The notes: generated by a model from the letters alone, not told the origin. DNA of 64,000 nucleotides from Actinomadura cremea (GCF_014648495.1 NZ_BMRF01000020.1:1-64000); one strand, 5' to 3'; shown: positions 1 to 9,132, counted from the stretch's first letter. Program-made: numbers and translations.

Positions 1-87
1 GGCGTCGAGGTTCCGGCCGTGCTTGGCGAAGATCCGGGACAGTTCCTCCAGCTCGCCGATGTTGGCGCCGCGCTTGTCACCGCTCAT
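1..87 (-). CDS. Unidentified small protein, N-terminal 29 residues only
   Basis: The first codons of a leftward gene leave the window at the left edge. An ATG complementary to positions 85-87 follows GAAAGG about seven bases upstream. The visible 29 residues are polar and helical (MSGDKRGANIGELEELSRIF and onward). This opening resembles the start of WXG100-like four-helix proteins of actinomycetes, but the diagnostic WxG turn would lie outside the window, so the family is a guess. No gene is visible between this start and the next stop at 340. Confidence 0.4.
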   Translation of the reverse strand, partial: MSGDKRGANIGELEELSRIFAKHGRNLDA

Positions 88-339
88 CACTGTGGCCTTT
101 CGTAAAGAATGGCGCCAGCCTACGCCCGAGGGATCATCGGAATCCAGTGTGACATGGCCGATCGGCCGGAGATACGGCGATATTTCCGCCATCGTGTGCT
201 GACCGGATGTGGTCGTAACGCCCTGGCACGCCGACCTTCGGGCCTACCGGCGGCGGAACCCTCCGCACGCTTGTGACCCGGTCAATTACCGTGCGTCAAG
301 CGATATTCAGAGTGCCGTCGCCCGCCGCTTTCCGGGCAT

Positions 340-888
340 TCACCGCGCGGCGCGGACGGGATCGTTCACGGGCCGGGCGTCGGGGTCGAGGACCCGCTCG
401 CCGACCAGGGTGAGCCGCCCGTCGATGTCCTTGAACTCGAACCGGCGCCGCACGTCCTGCCGCACCTTGCCGGTGTCGTACCGGACGACCGTGTGCTCGA
501 CGGCCTCGAGCGTCACCATGTCGCCGTCGCGGACCGCGCGGGCCTCGTCCAGCGTCGTCTTCGCGCCGGTGTAGGCGGGCCCGCCCTCGACCGGCGCCCG
601 GTTGCGGCTCTCCAGCTCCCGGACGGCCCGCGCGTGCCCGCGCGCGACCTGCGGGGAGATCCGGACGCCGAGGATCTCCTCGGGCAGCCGGCTGCGCTCG
701 CGGTCCCGGGTCTGGACGAGGGCCTGCGAGCGGTGCTGCACCAGCGTCTTCGCGACCGCGGTGAGCTGCTCGGTCGTCTCGTGGTCCATCCGCGGCGGCG
801 CCCCGCGCCGGATCTCGGCCGAGGGCAGCAGCAGGCAGGCGGCCGCGAGGGCGACCGCCAGAACGGCCCGCGTCCACAGGCGCACCAT
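340..888 (-). CDS. Secreted hypothetical protein
   Basis: A 182-residue protein of unknown function. The ATG at 888 is chosen because GGAGGAGG sits directly upstream; an upstream in-frame extension to 1056 lacks protein-like composition. Residues 1-25 form a signal peptide (VRLWTR, then a hydrophobic [14 protein letters not shown] core). The mature part is charged and helical, followed by a predicted beta-rich C-terminus ([20 protein letters not shown]). That layout resembles the N-terminal region of some secreted actinobacterial amidase-domain proteins, but no catalytic domain is present. It is probably an exported cell-envelope protein. It diverges from the L31 gene on the other strand, with about 165 bp between them. 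Confidence 0.6.
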   Translation of the reverse strand: MVRLWTRAVLAVALAAACLLLPSAEIRRGAPPRMDHETTEQLTAVAKTLVQHRSQALVQTRDRERSRLPEEILGVRISPQVARGHARAVRELESRNRAPVEGGPAYTGAKTTLDEARAVRDGDMVTLEAVEHTVVRYDTGKVRQDVRRRFEFKDIDGRLTLVGERVLDPDARPVNDPVRAAR

Positions 889-1023
889 GCCTCCTCCTCC
901 GCTGATCACTGGCGAAGATACACGCCGCTCCGGGGGCTCGTGCGGGCCCGCGCCGAACCCGCCGCACCCCCTTGCCGCACGGGGGTTCCGGCGTCCCGGA
1001 ACACCGGCCGGAAGGAGTCGGAA

Positions 1024-1038
1024 TGAAAACCGTTCCCA
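1024..1038. promoter_or_regulatory. Candidate Zur operator of the L31 gene
   Basis: TGAAAAC-C-GTTCCCA is an imperfect 7-1-7 inverted repeat (5 of 7 pairs) 16 bp before the L31 start. It resembles the TGAAAATnnTTTTCA-type Zur boxes known from actinobacteria, which repress zinc-free ribosomal protein paralogues. The assignment rests on sequence similarity and on the downstream gene. Confidence 0.5.
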
Positions 1039-1054
1039 CCTTGTTGGACGGGAC

Positions 1055-1297
1055 ATGAAGCAGCAGATCCACCCGGAGTACCGCCCCGTCGTCTTCCGTG
1101 ACCGCGCCGCCGGTCACGCCTTCCTGACGCGGTCGACGGCCGTCACCGGCCAGACCGTCGAGTGGGAGGACGGCCGCACCTACCCGGTGGTGGACGTGGA
1201 CGTCTCGTCGGCGAGCCACCCCTTCTACACCGGGCAGGGCCGCGTGTTCGACACGACCGGAGCGGTCGACAAGTTCAACCGCCGCTACAAGCGCTGA
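1055..1297 (+). CDS. rpmE2: 50S ribosomal protein L31 type B
   Basis: An 80-residue ribosomal protein beginning [16 protein letters not shown] and ending DKFNRRYKR, matching the full length of type B L31. It lacks the CxxC zinc ligands of type A L31, so this is the zinc-independent paralogue that replaces the zinc-binding form on the large subunit under zinc starvation. A weak GGACGGG precedes the ATG. A Zur-like inverted repeat lies just upstream and a strong hairpin terminator follows at 1384, so the gene is probably transcribed alone. Identification is secure; zinc control is inferred. Confidence 0.92.
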   Translation: MKQQIHPEYRPVVFRDRAAGHAFLTRSTAVTGQTVEWEDGRTYPVVDVDVSSASHPFYTGQGRVFDTTGAVDKFNRRYKR

Positions 1298-1383
1298 GAC
1301 ATACGACACTCGAACCGGACGGACCCGGCGCGGCCGCGGACCATGCGTCCCGCCGGCCCGCGCCCGGCGCCGTCCGGACGCGC

Positions 1384-1417
1384 GAGGGCCCGCATCCCCG
1401 GGGGGGTGCGGGCCCTC
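1384..1417 (+). terminator. Intrinsic terminator-like hairpin after rpmE2
   Basis: GAGGGCCCGCA and TGCGGGCCCTC form a perfect 11-bp stem about 85 bp after the L31 stop. No U-tract follows, which is usual for GC-rich actinomycetes. Confidence 0.75.
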
Positions 1418-1505
1418 CGCGCGTCCGGCCGTCCCGCTCTCCGGGACTCCCGAAACCCCCTCCCACCCCTGCGAACACCCGGGCCGGGTCTCTATAAGGA
1501 GGGCC

Positions 1506-1534
1506 TTACGAAAACCTGGAACAGCGATTATCTA
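1506..1534 (+). promoter_or_regulatory. Candidate promoter of the carboxylase gene
   Basis: TTACGA and TATCTA are separated by 17 bp, about 35 bp before the GTG start of the carboxylase. This stretch is clearly more AT-rich than its surroundings. Both boxes only partly match the sigma-70 consensus. Confidence 0.35.
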
Positions 1535-1568
1535 GACTGCGCAGGCGAGGTTGAGGGAGGAGACCCAC

Positions 1569-3335
1569 GTGCGCAAGGTCCTGATCGCCAACCGCGGCGA
1601 GATCGCGGTCCGTATTGCCCGTGCCTGTAGCGACGCGGGGCTGTCCAGTGTCGCCGTGTACGCCGAGCCGGACCTGGACGCGCTGCACGTTCGGGTCGCG
1701 GACGAGGCGTACGCGCTCGGCGGCTCGACGGCGGCCGAGAGCTACCTGGACATCGAGAAGCTGCTGAAGATCGCCGCCGAGGCCGGAGCGGACGCCGTCC
1801 ACCCCGGTTACGGGTTCCTGGCGGAGAACGCGGACTTCGCGACGGCCGTGCAGAACGCCGGACTGACCTGGATCGGTCCGCCGCCCGCCGCGATCACCGC
1901 GCTGGGCGACAAGGTGCAGGCGCGGCACATCGCGCAGAAGGTCGGGGCGCCGCTGGTCGCGGGCACCACCGACCCGGTGTCGGGCGCCGACGAGGTCGTC
2001 GAGTTCGCGAAGCAGCACGGGCTGCCGATCGCGATCAAGGCCGCGTTCGGCGGCGGCGGCCGCGGGCTGAAGGTGGCCCGGAAGCTGGAGGAGGTCGAGG
2101 AGCTCTACGAGTCGGCCGTCCGCGAGGCCATCGGCGCGTTCGGGCGCGGCGAGTGCTTCGTCGAGCGGTACCTGGACCGGCCGCGGCACGTCGAGACGCA
2201 GTGCCTGGCCGACAAGCACGGCAACGTGGTCGTGGTGTCGACCCGTGACTGCTCGCTGCAGCGCCGCCACCAGAAGCTCGTCGAGGAGGCCCCGGCGCCG
2301 TACTTGTCGGACGAGCAGCTGGAACTGCTGTACCGGTCGTCGAAGGCCATCCTGAAGGAGGCCGGGTACGTCGGCGCGGGCACCTGCGAGTTCCTCGTGG
2401 GCCAGGACGGGACGATCTCGTTCCTGGAGGTCAACACGCGGCTCCAGGTCGAGCACCCGGTGACCGAGGAGGTCGCGGGCGTCGACCTGGTCCGCGAGAT
2501 GTTCCGCGTCGCCGACGGCGAGGAGCTCGGCTACGGCGACCCCGAGCTGCGCGGCCACTCGATCGAGTTCCGGCTGAACGCCGAGGACGCCGGGCGCGGC
2601 TTCCTGCCGGCCGTCGGCACCCTGACCGCGTTCGACCCGCCGACCGGGCCGGGCGTCCGGCTCGACTCCGGGTACGTGGCCGGGGAGACGATCCCGCAGG
2701 CGTTCGACTCGCTGATCGCGAAGCTGATCGTCACCGGCGCGTCCCGCCGCCAGGCCGTCGAGCGCGCGCGCCGCGCCCTCGCCGAGTTCACGATCGACGG
2801 GATGCCGACCGTCCTGCCGTTCCACCAGGCGGTGCTGGACGACCCCGCGTTCGTCCCCGCGGACGACGCCGAGCCGTTCAGCGTCCACACCCGGTGGATC
2901 GAGACGGAGTTCGACAACCGGATCCCGCCGTTCGAGGCCGCGCCCGCCGACGAGGACGACGCGGGCGAGCGGGAGCGGGTCACCGTCGAGGTCGGCGGCA
3001 AGCGCATCGAGGTCGTGCTCCCGGCGGGTCTCGGCGCGTCGGCGGCCCCGGGCGCCGCGGCCGGGCAGGCACCCGCCAAGCGGCGCGCGGGCAAGAAGGG
3101 CGGCGCCGCGCAGGCGTCCGGCGACTCGCTGGTGAGCCCCATGCAGGGCACGATCGTCAAGATCGTCGCCGCGGACGGCGCGACCGTCGCGGCGGGCGAC
3201 ACGGTCGTCGTGCTCGAGGCGATGAAGATGGAGCAGCCGCTCACCGCGCACAAGGCCGGGACGATCGCGGGCCTGTCCGCCGAGGTCGGCCAGACGGTCA
3301 CCGCGGGCGCGTCCATCTGCGACATCAAGGACTGA
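1569..3335 (+). CDS. accA: Acetyl/propionyl-CoA carboxylase alpha subunit (biotin carboxylase + BCCP)
   Basis: A 588-residue fused subunit of an acyl-CoA carboxylase. It carboxylates its own biotin with ATP and bicarbonate, then passes the carboxyl group to a separate carboxyltransferase beta subunit to make malonyl- or methylmalonyl-CoA for lipid and polyketide synthesis. Residues 1-450 are biotin carboxylase: the [16 protein letters not shown] start, the [13 protein letters not shown]-grasp loop, [17 protein letters not shown] and [14 protein letters not shown]. After an Ala/Pro linker comes a biotinyl domain with LEAMKME, biotin-accepting Lys near residue 553. GTG at 1569 is chosen because GAGGGAGGAG lies 8-10 bases upstream. 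The beta subunit is not in this window. Confidence 0.93.
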   Translation: MRKVLIANRGEIAVRIARACSDAGLSSVAVYAEPDLDALHVRVADEAYALGGSTAAESYLDIEKLLKIAAEAGADAVHPGYGFLAENADFATAVQNAGLTWIGPPPAAITALGDKVQARHIAQKVGAPLVAGTTDPVSGADEVVEFAKQHGLPIAIKAAFGGGGRGLKVARKLEEVEELYESAVREAIGAFGRGECFVERYLDRPRHVETQCLADKHGNVVVVSTRDCSLQRRHQKLVEEAPAPYLSDEQLELLYRSSKAILKEAGYVGAGTCEFLVGQDGTISFLEVNTRLQVEHPVTEEVAGVDLVREMFRVADGEELGYGDPELRGHSIEFRLNAEDAGRGFLPAVGTLTAFDPPTGPGVRLDSGYVAGETIPQAFDSLIAKLIVTGASRRQAVERARRALAEFTIDGMPTVLPFHQAVLDDPAFVPADDAEPFSVHTRWIETEFDNRIPPFEAAPADEDDAGERERVTVEVGGKRIEVVLPAGLGASAAPGAAAGQAPAKRRAGKKGGAAQASGDSLVSPMQGTIVKIVAADGATVAAGDTVVVLEAMKMEQPLTAHKAGTIAGLSAEVGQTVTAGASICDIKD

Positions 3336-3351
3336 CCGAGCGTTCCGCCGC

Positions 3352-3382
3352 GCCGCCCCCGCCCGCTCCGGGCGGGGGCGGC
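3352..3382 (+). terminator. Terminator hairpin after the carboxylase
   Basis: A perfect 14-bp GC stem (GCCGCCCCCGCCCG with its complement, 3-base loop) begins 17 bp after the carboxylase stop. Confidence 0.75.
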
Positions 3383-3475
3383 GGGTACCGGAGGGCGCGA
3401 TATGGGGTCCGGGATTTTCCGAAATGGGTAGTGACGGACTGATTGTCTGGCTCCTGCACGAGGCAGACTAGAGAC

Positions 3476-4894
3476 ATGAGCTCCGACAACCGGACGACCC
3501 GGAGGACGGCTCGTCGCGCGGCGCTTCCCGCGCTCGTGGCGGGCATCGCCGCGGTCGGGCTGGCCTCCCCGGCGGCCGCCTCGGCCGCGACCCCCGACAC
3601 CCCACGCCCCGCCGCGTCCGTCCAGTACGCCGCCGCGGCGGCACCGGCCGCGGCCCTCCCGAACGCCGCCCCGCAGGCGCCCGCACGGGCCGCCGACACC
3701 GTCGGGCAGATCGCCAACGGGCTGGTCGACTCCCGGCTGTACGTGACGAGCAACGCCGGGAACGCGCTGAGCGCGGCCGACCGGCAGCAGATCGAGTCCC
3801 GGCTGAACGGCCTCGGCGACGCGAACGTCCGCGCCATCGTCGTCGACGACGCCACCACCCAGCAGCAGATGGGCCAGATGCTCGTGTCCGTCGCGAACCG
3901 CGTCGGCGAGGGCGAGACCTACGTCGGCGTCACCGCGAACGGGCGGCTGATGGCCGGGATCTCCAAGAACCTGAACGACCAGGAGATCAACCAGATCATC
4001 ACCCGTACCAACGGGCAGCCGCTCAAGGAGCGGATCATCGACTTCGGCGAGCGCGCCGAGAAGCAGGTCGACGAGAACTCCGCGTCGGCCGCGACCGTCG
4101 GGTACGTCCTGCTCGGCCTGCTCATCGCGCTGGTCGCGGCGGCGTCGTCGGTGTTCCTCGTGGCGCGCAGGCGCCGGCAGGAGCGCCAGGCCAGGGAGAT
4201 GCAGGAGCTCAAGGAGGGCGTCGAGGAGGACGTCACGCTCCTCGGCGAGGACATCGCCCGGCTCGACCTCGACGTCATGGACCGCAAGCTCGCCCCGGAG
4301 ATCCGCGCCGACTACGAGCGCGCGATGAACTCCTACGACGAGGCGAAGCGGGCGACCGACCGCGCCGCGGTCCCCCAGGACATGCAGAACGTCACCCAGG
4401 CGCTGGAGGACGGCCGGTTCTTCATGCTCGCGACCCGTGCCCGGCTCGCGGGCGACGAGGTGCCGGAGCGGCGCGCACCCTGCTTCTTCAACCCGCAGCA
4501 CGGCCCGTCGGTCAAGGACGTCGTGTGGGCGCCGCCGGGCGGCACGGCCCGGTCCGTCCCGGCGTGCGCGGCCGACGCGCACGCGGTGCTGAGCGGCGCC
4601 GAACCGGACGTCCGGATGGTCCCGTACCACGGCGGACGGCGGCCCTACTACAACGCGGGCCCGGCGTACGCGCCGTACGCGGGCGGCTACTACGCCGGCT
4701 ACGGCGGGTTCGACCTGCTGACCGGCATGATGGTCGGCACCATGCTCGGCTCGATGATGTCCGGCGGGTTCGGCGGCTACGGCGACATGGGCGGCGGCTT
4801 CGGCGGCGAGGGCGGCGACGTCGGCGGCGGCTGGGACTTCGGCAGCGGCGACTTCGGCGGCGGCGGCGGCTTCGGCGACTTCGGGGGCTTCTAG
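3476..4894 (+). CDS. TPM-domain-like membrane protein with Gly-rich tail
   Basis: A 472-residue envelope protein. Residues 1-45 are an Arg-rich signal peptide (RRTARRAALPALVAGIAAVG). A TPM-like extracytoplasmic domain follows (about 75-195; LSAADRQQIESRLNGL, AIVVDD, TYVGVTANGRLMAG). A membrane helix (about 205-230; GYVLLGLLIALVAAASSVFL) leads to a basic stop-transfer and a charged coiled coil. Near residue 340 is a small Cys-containing region (APCFFNPQHGPS). The last 90 residues are Tyr/Gly-rich with FGG repeats, so the terminus is low complexity and probably disordered. ATG at 3476 heads the signal peptide. TPM proteins act in photosystem or envelope repair elsewhere; the role here is unknown. 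The next gene follows after 14 bp. Confidence 0.65.
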   Translation: MSSDNRTTRRTARRAALPALVAGIAAVGLASPAAASAATPDTPRPAASVQYAAAAAPAAALPNAAPQAPARAADTVGQIANGLVDSRLYVTSNAGNALSAADRQQIESRLNGLGDANVRAIVVDDATTQQQMGQMLVSVANRVGEGETYVGVTANGRLMAGISKNLNDQEINQIITRTNGQPLKERIIDFGERAEKQVDENSASAATVGYVLLGLLIALVAAASSVFLVARRRRQERQAREMQELKEGVEEDVTLLGEDIARLDLDVMDRKLAPEIRADYERAMNSYDEAKRATDRAAVPQDMQNVTQALEDGRFFMLATRARLAGDEVPERRAPCFFNPQHGPSVKDVVWAPPGGTARSVPACAADAHAVLSGAEPDVRMVPYHGGRRPYYNAGPAYAPYAGGYYAGYGGFDLLTGMMVGTMLGSMMSGGFGGYGDMGGGFGGEGGDVGGGWDFGSGDFGGGGGFGDFGGF

Positions 4895-4908
4895 GAGGGG
4901 CGCCGCCG

Positions 4909-5232
4909 ATGGCCCGCATCCCAGGCGACCCGGGGCCGTGGGGGCAGCTCCGGTACACGCTGGGGCTCAGGCTGCCGCCCGGCAACCGCGACTGGGTGCG
5001 GCACGACCTGACCGACGCGGGGTGGCGGGGCCGGATGCTGTGGCGGCACGTGTGCCTGATGATCCCGCTGTGCGCGGTGCTCGCGCTGCTGCCGGGTCCC
5101 TGGTGGGTGCACGTGTCGGTGCCGCTGATGGCGCTGGCCGCGAGCCTGCTCGCGGTGGCGGTCACCGCGGACGAGCTGCGCCGCTCCCGCCTCCGGCGGC
5201 ACGGCATCGCCGAACCGCCCCGCATACGGTGA
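4909..5232 (+). CDS. DUF5313-like small membrane protein
   Basis: A 107-residue protein with two hydrophobic helices (LMIPLCAVLALLPG and VPLMALAASLLAVAVTA) between an N-terminal LRYTLGLRLPPGNRDWVRHD segment and a basic C-terminus. The pattern fits the actinobacterial DUF5313 family, whose function is unknown. AGGAGGGG ends eight bases before the ATG. It sits 14 bp after the TPM-like gene and 4 bp before the sensor kinase, so the three are probably co-transcribed. Confidence 0.65.
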   Translation: MARIPGDPGPWGQLRYTLGLRLPPGNRDWVRHDLTDAGWRGRMLWRHVCLMIPLCAVLALLPGPWWVHVSVPLMALAASLLAVAVTADELRRSRLRRHGIAEPPRIR

Positions 5233-5236
5233 GGGC

Positions 5237-6223
5237 ATGAGCACGGCACCCGTCCCGACCCTGTACTGGCGCATCCTCGGCATCAACGGGCTGATCTTCG
5301 CGATCGGCACCGCGTTCCTCGCGCTGGCGCCCGTCACCATCTCCTCGATGGTCCTGCTGCGCGAGCTGCCCGTGCTGCTGGTCGGGCTCGCGGTGATGAT
5401 GCTGGCGAACGCGCTGCTGCTGCGCGCCAGCCTCTCCCCGCTGGGGAAGCTCACCGCGCTGATGGCGCGGATGGACTCGCTGAGCTCCGGCGACCGGCTC
5501 GTCGCCGGGGAGAGCGGCGACCTGTTCCACCTGGTCGACGAGTTCAACCACATGCTCGACCGGCTGGAGGCCGACCGCAGCGCCGGCACGGCGATGGTGC
5601 TGGACGCGCAGGAGGCCGAGCGGCGCCGGATCGCCCAGGAGCTCCACGACGAGATCGGCCAGACGCTCACCGTGGCGCTCCTCGAATTGAAGTCGGTGGC
5701 CGACCGGGCGCCGGACAAGGTCGCCGAGGAGCTGCGCGGGGTCCTGGAGGTCGTCCGGTCGAGCCTGGACGAGGTGCGGCACGTCGCCCGGCGGCTGCGT
5801 CCCGGCGTCCTGGACGACCTGGGCCTGACGAGCGCGCTCATCTCCCTCCCCGCGGACTTCTCCGGCGGGCCGCACGTCACGCGCGACGTCCAGACGGGCC
5901 TCGCCGAGGTCGGCGCGGACGCCGAACTCGTCATCTACCGGATCGCGCAGGAGAGCCTGACGAACGTGTGGCGGCACGCGGACGCCCGGCACGCCGAGCT
6001 GTCCCTCCGGCAGGACGCCGACGGGAGCCTCGTGCTGCGAGTCGCGGACGACGGCTGCGGGCCGCCCCGCGGGGCCGGGGCGGGCATCCGCGGCATGCGG
6101 GAGCGCGCGATGCTCATCGGCGCGCAGCTGTCGATCGGACGGGCCGAGGGCGGCGGCACCGAGGTGAAGCTGGTCGTCCCGTCCGCGGGCGCCCGCCGCA
6201 GGCAGCTCCCGGCGCGGAACTGA
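5237..6223 (+). CDS. NarL-family sensor histidine kinase
   Basis: A 328-residue membrane kinase. Two membrane helices (about 12-33 and 40-62) leave almost no extracellular loop, so it probably senses within the membrane or by a partner. A HAMP-like linker (about 62-112) leads to a HisKA_3 dimerisation domain with RRRIAQELHDEIGQTL, phospho-accepting His near residue 137. The HATPase domain has its N box (QESLTNVWRHADA) and G box (VADDGCGPP, GIRGMRERA). It should phosphorylate the response regulator encoded convergently 39 bp away. The signal is unknown. Confidence 0.88.
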   Translation: MSTAPVPTLYWRILGINGLIFAIGTAFLALAPVTISSMVLLRELPVLLVGLAVMMLANALLLRASLSPLGKLTALMARMDSLSSGDRLVAGESGDLFHLVDEFNHMLDRLEADRSAGTAMVLDAQEAERRRIAQELHDEIGQTLTVALLELKSVADRAPDKVAEELRGVLEVVRSSLDEVRHVARRLRPGVLDDLGLTSALISLPADFSGGPHVTRDVQTGLAEVGADAELVIYRIAQESLTNVWRHADARHAELSLRQDADGSLVLRVADDGCGPPRGAGAGIRGMRERAMLIGAQLSIGRAEGGGTEVKLVVPSAGARRRQLPARN

Positions 6224-6262
6224 GCATGCCGGCGGCTCCCCCCGGCCCCGCCCGGGAACGGA

Positions 6263-6913
6263 TCAGGGCTCGACCAGGCCGACCCGTATGGCGTACTTGG
6301 TCAGCTCCACCCGGTCGCGCATGCCCAGCTTGCCGAGGACGTTCGCGCGGTGCCGGTCGACCGTCTTGACGCTGATCGTGAGGATCTCCGCGATCTCCTT
6401 CGACGAGTGCCCCTCCGCGATCAGCTTGATGATCTCCTCTTCCCGCGGGGTGAGCAGGTCCTCGCCGTCCCGCGCCCGGTTCAGGTACTCGCGGACCAGC
6501 AGCGTGACGGCCCCCGGGTACAGGAACGAGTCCCCGCGCGTCGCGGAGCGGATCGCGTTCAGCAGGTCGCGGTCGGCGACGGACTTCAGCACGTACCCCG
6601 ACGCGCCCGCCTTCAGCGCCTCGAACAGGTACTGCTCGTTGTCGTACATCGACAGCATCAGCATCCGGACGCCGGGGAAGCGGCCGGATATCTCCCGCGC
6701 GGCCTGCAGCCCCGTCATCCGCGGCATCGCGATGTCGAGGATGGCCAGGTCGATGTTCCCGGACGCGATCGCGGCGATCGCCTCCGCCCCGTCGCCGGCC
6801 TCGGCGACGACCGTCATGTCGGGCTCGGCGTCCAGGATCACCCGCAGCCCGCGGCGTATCAGCGCGTGGTCGTCGGCCAGCAGAATCCGGGTGGCGGACT
6901 CCCGAGCGTGCAA
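6263..6913 (-). CDS. LuxR/NarL-family response regulator
   Basis: A 216-residue two-domain regulator. The receiver (about 8-125) has the acidic pair LLADDH, phospho-accepting Asp60 in LAILDIAMP, and the conserved Lys in GYVLKS. The C-terminal LuxR HTH starts near 145 with LTPREEEIIKLIAEGHSSKEIAEILTIS in two pieces. TTG at 6913 is chosen over internal starts because a full GGAGGTGATC site lies just upstream. It faces the sensor kinase tail to tail and is its probable partner. Confidence 0.9.
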   Translation of the reverse strand: MHARESATRILLADDHALIRRGLRVILDAEPDMTVVAEAGDGAEAIAAIASGNIDLAILDIAMPRMTGLQAAREISGRFPGVRMLMLSMYDNEQYLFEALKAGASGYVLKSVADRDLLNAIRSATRGDSFLYPGAVTLLVREYLNRARDGEDLLTPREEEIIKLIAEGHSSKEIAEILTISVKTVDRHRANVLGKLGMRDRVELTKYAIRVGLVEP

Positions 6914-7223
6914 CCGATCACCTCCGGTCTCCCGTCCATCCTAGGCTCGCGGTCTCGGGAGCACCCCCCTCCGGCGTGCAGATACATGACTCACCCAGGC
7001 GGATGTGGGTGTTACTCCCGATAACGATGTGATCCACCGCCGAGAAAACTGGTCGATGTACGCAGAAAGGGGCGGACATATGGCACAGCGACTCGGCGGG
7101 GGGCACCACCCTCCGCTCACGGCTCCCAAGAGGCCATCGTCCTGCGACGGGACCGTCCCCGGCGTGAGGAGGAGGGACCTATCAGCCCGAAGAACCAGGC
7201 TCTCCGGGAGCCGGAAGGACGTC
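6914..7223. other. 310-bp intergenic region between divergent genes
   Basis: This separates the response regulator (leftward) from the CBS-domain gene (rightward) and should hold both promoters. It includes an AT-rich patch (about 7000-7080) and a good AAGGGGCGG site before an in-frame ATG at 7080, which could give the CBS protein a 48-residue low-complexity N-terminal extension. No convincing -10/-35 pair or RNA gene was seen. Confidence 0.5.
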
Positions 7224-7682
7224 ATGCTAGCGCGGGACATCGCCATCCAGGTGCCGACCGTGACCATGAACGACTCGATCGCGCACGCGATCCAGGTCAT
7301 GGCGCTCGGGCGGCTGCCCGGACTGATCGTGCTGGACGAACGGCAGCGCCCCCGGGTCGTCCTGCCCGGGACGCAGGTGCTGCGGCTCGCGGTTCCGGTC
7401 GCCTACCAGGAGGACACGGCGCTGACCCGAACCGTGGACGAGGCGCATGCGGACGTGTTCTGGCACGAGATCCAGGACATGACGGTCGGGGCGTGCATCG
7501 GAACGCCCACGCACCGCCCGGTCATGGTCAAACACACGGCGACGCTGCTGGAGCTCGCCACGCTGATGGCCAGGCAGCGCAGCCCGCTGGTCGCGGTGGT
7601 GGACGACGCGGGCCTGCTGGCCGGCGCGGTGACGCTCGACCGGTTGCTGTCGGCACTGGCGCTGGCACGACCGGACGACTAG
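7224..7682 (+). CDS. CBS-domain-pair protein
   Basis: A 152-residue soluble protein made of two CBS motifs: ARDIAIQVPTVTMNDSIAHA with LPGLIVLDE, then MTVGACIGTPTHRPVMV with LVAVVDDAGLLAGAVTLDRLL. Tandem CBS motifs form a Bateman module that binds adenine nucleotides and gates enzymes or transporters. The start at 7224 follows GGAAGGA and begins right at the domain; an alternative ATG at 7080 also has a ribosome site. The next gene on the strand is a permease, which suggests but does not prove that this protein regulates it. A hairpin lies between the two. Confidence 0.8.
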   Translation: MLARDIAIQVPTVTMNDSIAHAIQVMALGRLPGLIVLDERQRPRVVLPGTQVLRLAVPVAYQEDTALTRTVDEAHADVFWHEIQDMTVGACIGTPTHRPVMVKHTATLLELATLMARQRSPLVAVVDDAGLLAGAVTLDRLLSALALARPDD

Positions 7683-7698
7683 ACGGGGGCCTCGGCGG

Positions 7699-7735
7699 GG
7701 CATCGGCCGGTCCCCACGGGGGGCCGGCCGATGCC
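7699..7735 (+). terminator. Hairpin between CBS gene and permease
   Basis: GGCATCGGCCGG and CCGGCCGATGCC form a perfect 12-bp stem with a 13-base loop, 17 bp after the CBS stop and 54 bp before the permease. It may terminate or attenuate read-through into the permease. Confidence 0.7.
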
Positions 7736-7788
7736 TTCCGTCGTGTCCGCACCCCGCCGGCGGCGTCCGTCCGTCGAGGCGGTGCCCG

Positions 7789-9072
7789 GTGAGCGCTGTC
7801 GCGGCGCTCGCCGTCTTCGTCATCGCGTTCTTCTTCATCGCGACGGAGAAGGTCGACAAGACCAAGGTCGTCCTGATCGCGGCCGGAGTGATGACGGTGC
7901 TCGGGCTCACCCCCGGCGCCGACGTCTTCTTCTCCGAGCACGACGGGATCGACTGGAACGTCATCTTCCTGCTGCTCGGCATGATGATCATCGTCGGGGT
8001 CATCAGGAACACCGGGGTGTTCGACTACCTGGCGATCTGGGCGGCCAAACGGTCGAAGGGCAAGCCGTACCGGCTCATGGTGCTGCTGATGCTCATCACG
8101 GCCGTCGCCTCGCCGTTCCTGGACAACGTCACCACGATCATGCTGGTGGCACCGGTGACGGTGGTCGTCTGCCAGCGGCTGCGGATCTCGCCGATCCCGT
8201 ACCTCATCGCCGAGGTGCTGGCGTCCAACATCGGCGGTGCCGCCACCCTGATCGGCGACCCGCCGAACATCATCATCGGCAGCCGGGCGGGGCTGACGTT
8301 CAACGACTTCCTCGTCCACATGGCACCGATCGTGGTGATCATCTTCATCGCGTTCGTGCTGCTGTCGCGGGTGCTGTTCCGCAAGTCGTTCAAGTACAAC
8401 CCGGAGTACGCGGCCGAGGTGATGTCGCTGGACGAGCGGAAGGCGATCACCGACACCGGGCTGCTGATCCGGTGCATGGTCGTCCTCGCCGGCGTGATCG
8501 TCGCCTTCGGACTGCACTCGGTCGTGCACGTCGAGCCGTCGGTCGTCGCGCTCGTCGGCGCGGGCGTCATGCTGCTGGTCACCAGGGCGGACGTCCCGGA
8601 GGTCATGCGGGAGGTCGAATGGTCCGTGCTGGTCTTCTTCACGGGACTGTTCGTCATGGTGGCCGGTCTCGGGCACACCGGGGTCATCGAGAGCATCGGC
8701 ACCTGGGCCGTGGACACGGTCGGCGACAACTACTTCGCCGCCGCGACGAGCCTGCTGTTCGGCTCTGCCGTCCTCGGCGCGTTCTTCGACAACATCCCCT
8801 ACACGGCGACGATGGCGCCGATCGTGGAGGGGCTCGCGGCGACCGCCGATCCGCAGACCGGTGAGGCGCTGTGGTGGGCGTTCGCGCTCGGCGCCGACTT
8901 CAGCGGCAACGGGACGGCCATCGCGGCGAGCGCCAACGTGGTCGCGATCGGGATCGCCGCCAAGAGCGGCCACCCGATCAGCTTCTGGCAGTTCACCAAG
9001 TACGGGATCGTCGTCACCGTGCTGAGCACGCTGATGGCCTGGGTCTACGTGGCCCTGCGCTACTTCACCTGA
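7789..9072 (+). CDS. SLC13/ArsB/NhaD-type ion-transporter-superfamily permease
   Basis: A 427-residue integral membrane protein with about 11 hydrophobic segments. Two inverted-repeat signature loops are visible: SPFLDNVTTIMLVAPVTVVV with GGAATLIGDPPNIIIGS, and ALGADFSGNGTAIAASANVV in the second half. The NPPN-like re-entrant loops are typical of the IT superfamily (ArsB, NhaD, citrate/Na+ symporters). The ion or anion carried cannot be read from sequence. GTG at 7789 is used, with a weak GAGG upstream. Its neighbour is a CBS-domain protein and it ends at a bidirectional terminator shared with the convergent flavoprotein gene. Confidence 0.85.
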   Translation: MSAVAALAVFVIAFFFIATEKVDKTKVVLIAAGVMTVLGLTPGADVFFSEHDGIDWNVIFLLLGMMIIVGVIRNTGVFDYLAIWAAKRSKGKPYRLMVLLMLITAVASPFLDNVTTIMLVAPVTVVVCQRLRISPIPYLIAEVLASNIGGAATLIGDPPNIIIGSRAGLTFNDFLVHMAPIVVIIFIAFVLLSRVLFRKSFKYNPEYAAEVMSLDERKAITDTGLLIRCMVVLAGVIVAFGLHSVVHVEPSVVALVGAGVMLLVTRADVPEVMREVEWSVLVFFTGLFVMVAGLGHTGVIESIGTWAVDTVGDNYFAAATSLLFGSAVLGAFFDNIPYTATMAPIVEGLAATADPQTGEALWWAFALGADFSGNGTAIAASANVVAIGIAAKSGHPISFWQFTKYGIVVTVLSTLMAWVYVALRYFT

Positions 9073-9087
9073 CGTCGCGGTCTCCCG

Positions 9088-9123
9088 CCGATCGGGCGCG
9101 CCCTCCCCGGCGTGCCCGATCGG
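9088..9123. terminator. Bidirectional terminator
   Basis: CCGATCGGGC and GCCCGATCGG form a perfect 10-bp stem midway between two convergent stop codons, so it can serve both genes. Confidence 0.75.
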
Positions 9124-9132
9124 GGCACCCGC

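Noticed and set aside
2531-4630. Very long open frames antisense to the carboxylase and TPM-like genes
   Set aside because: Their composition (Arg/Gly/Pro/Asp runs without hydrophobic periodicity) is what GC-rich codon bias produces opposite real genes; the sense frames carry full motifs.
6263-7682. DevRS-Hrp1-like dormancy module (regulator beside a CBS protein)
   Set aside because: The kinase has no GAF/haem domain and I found no clear DevR box in 6914-7223; the similarity is only of gene neighbours.
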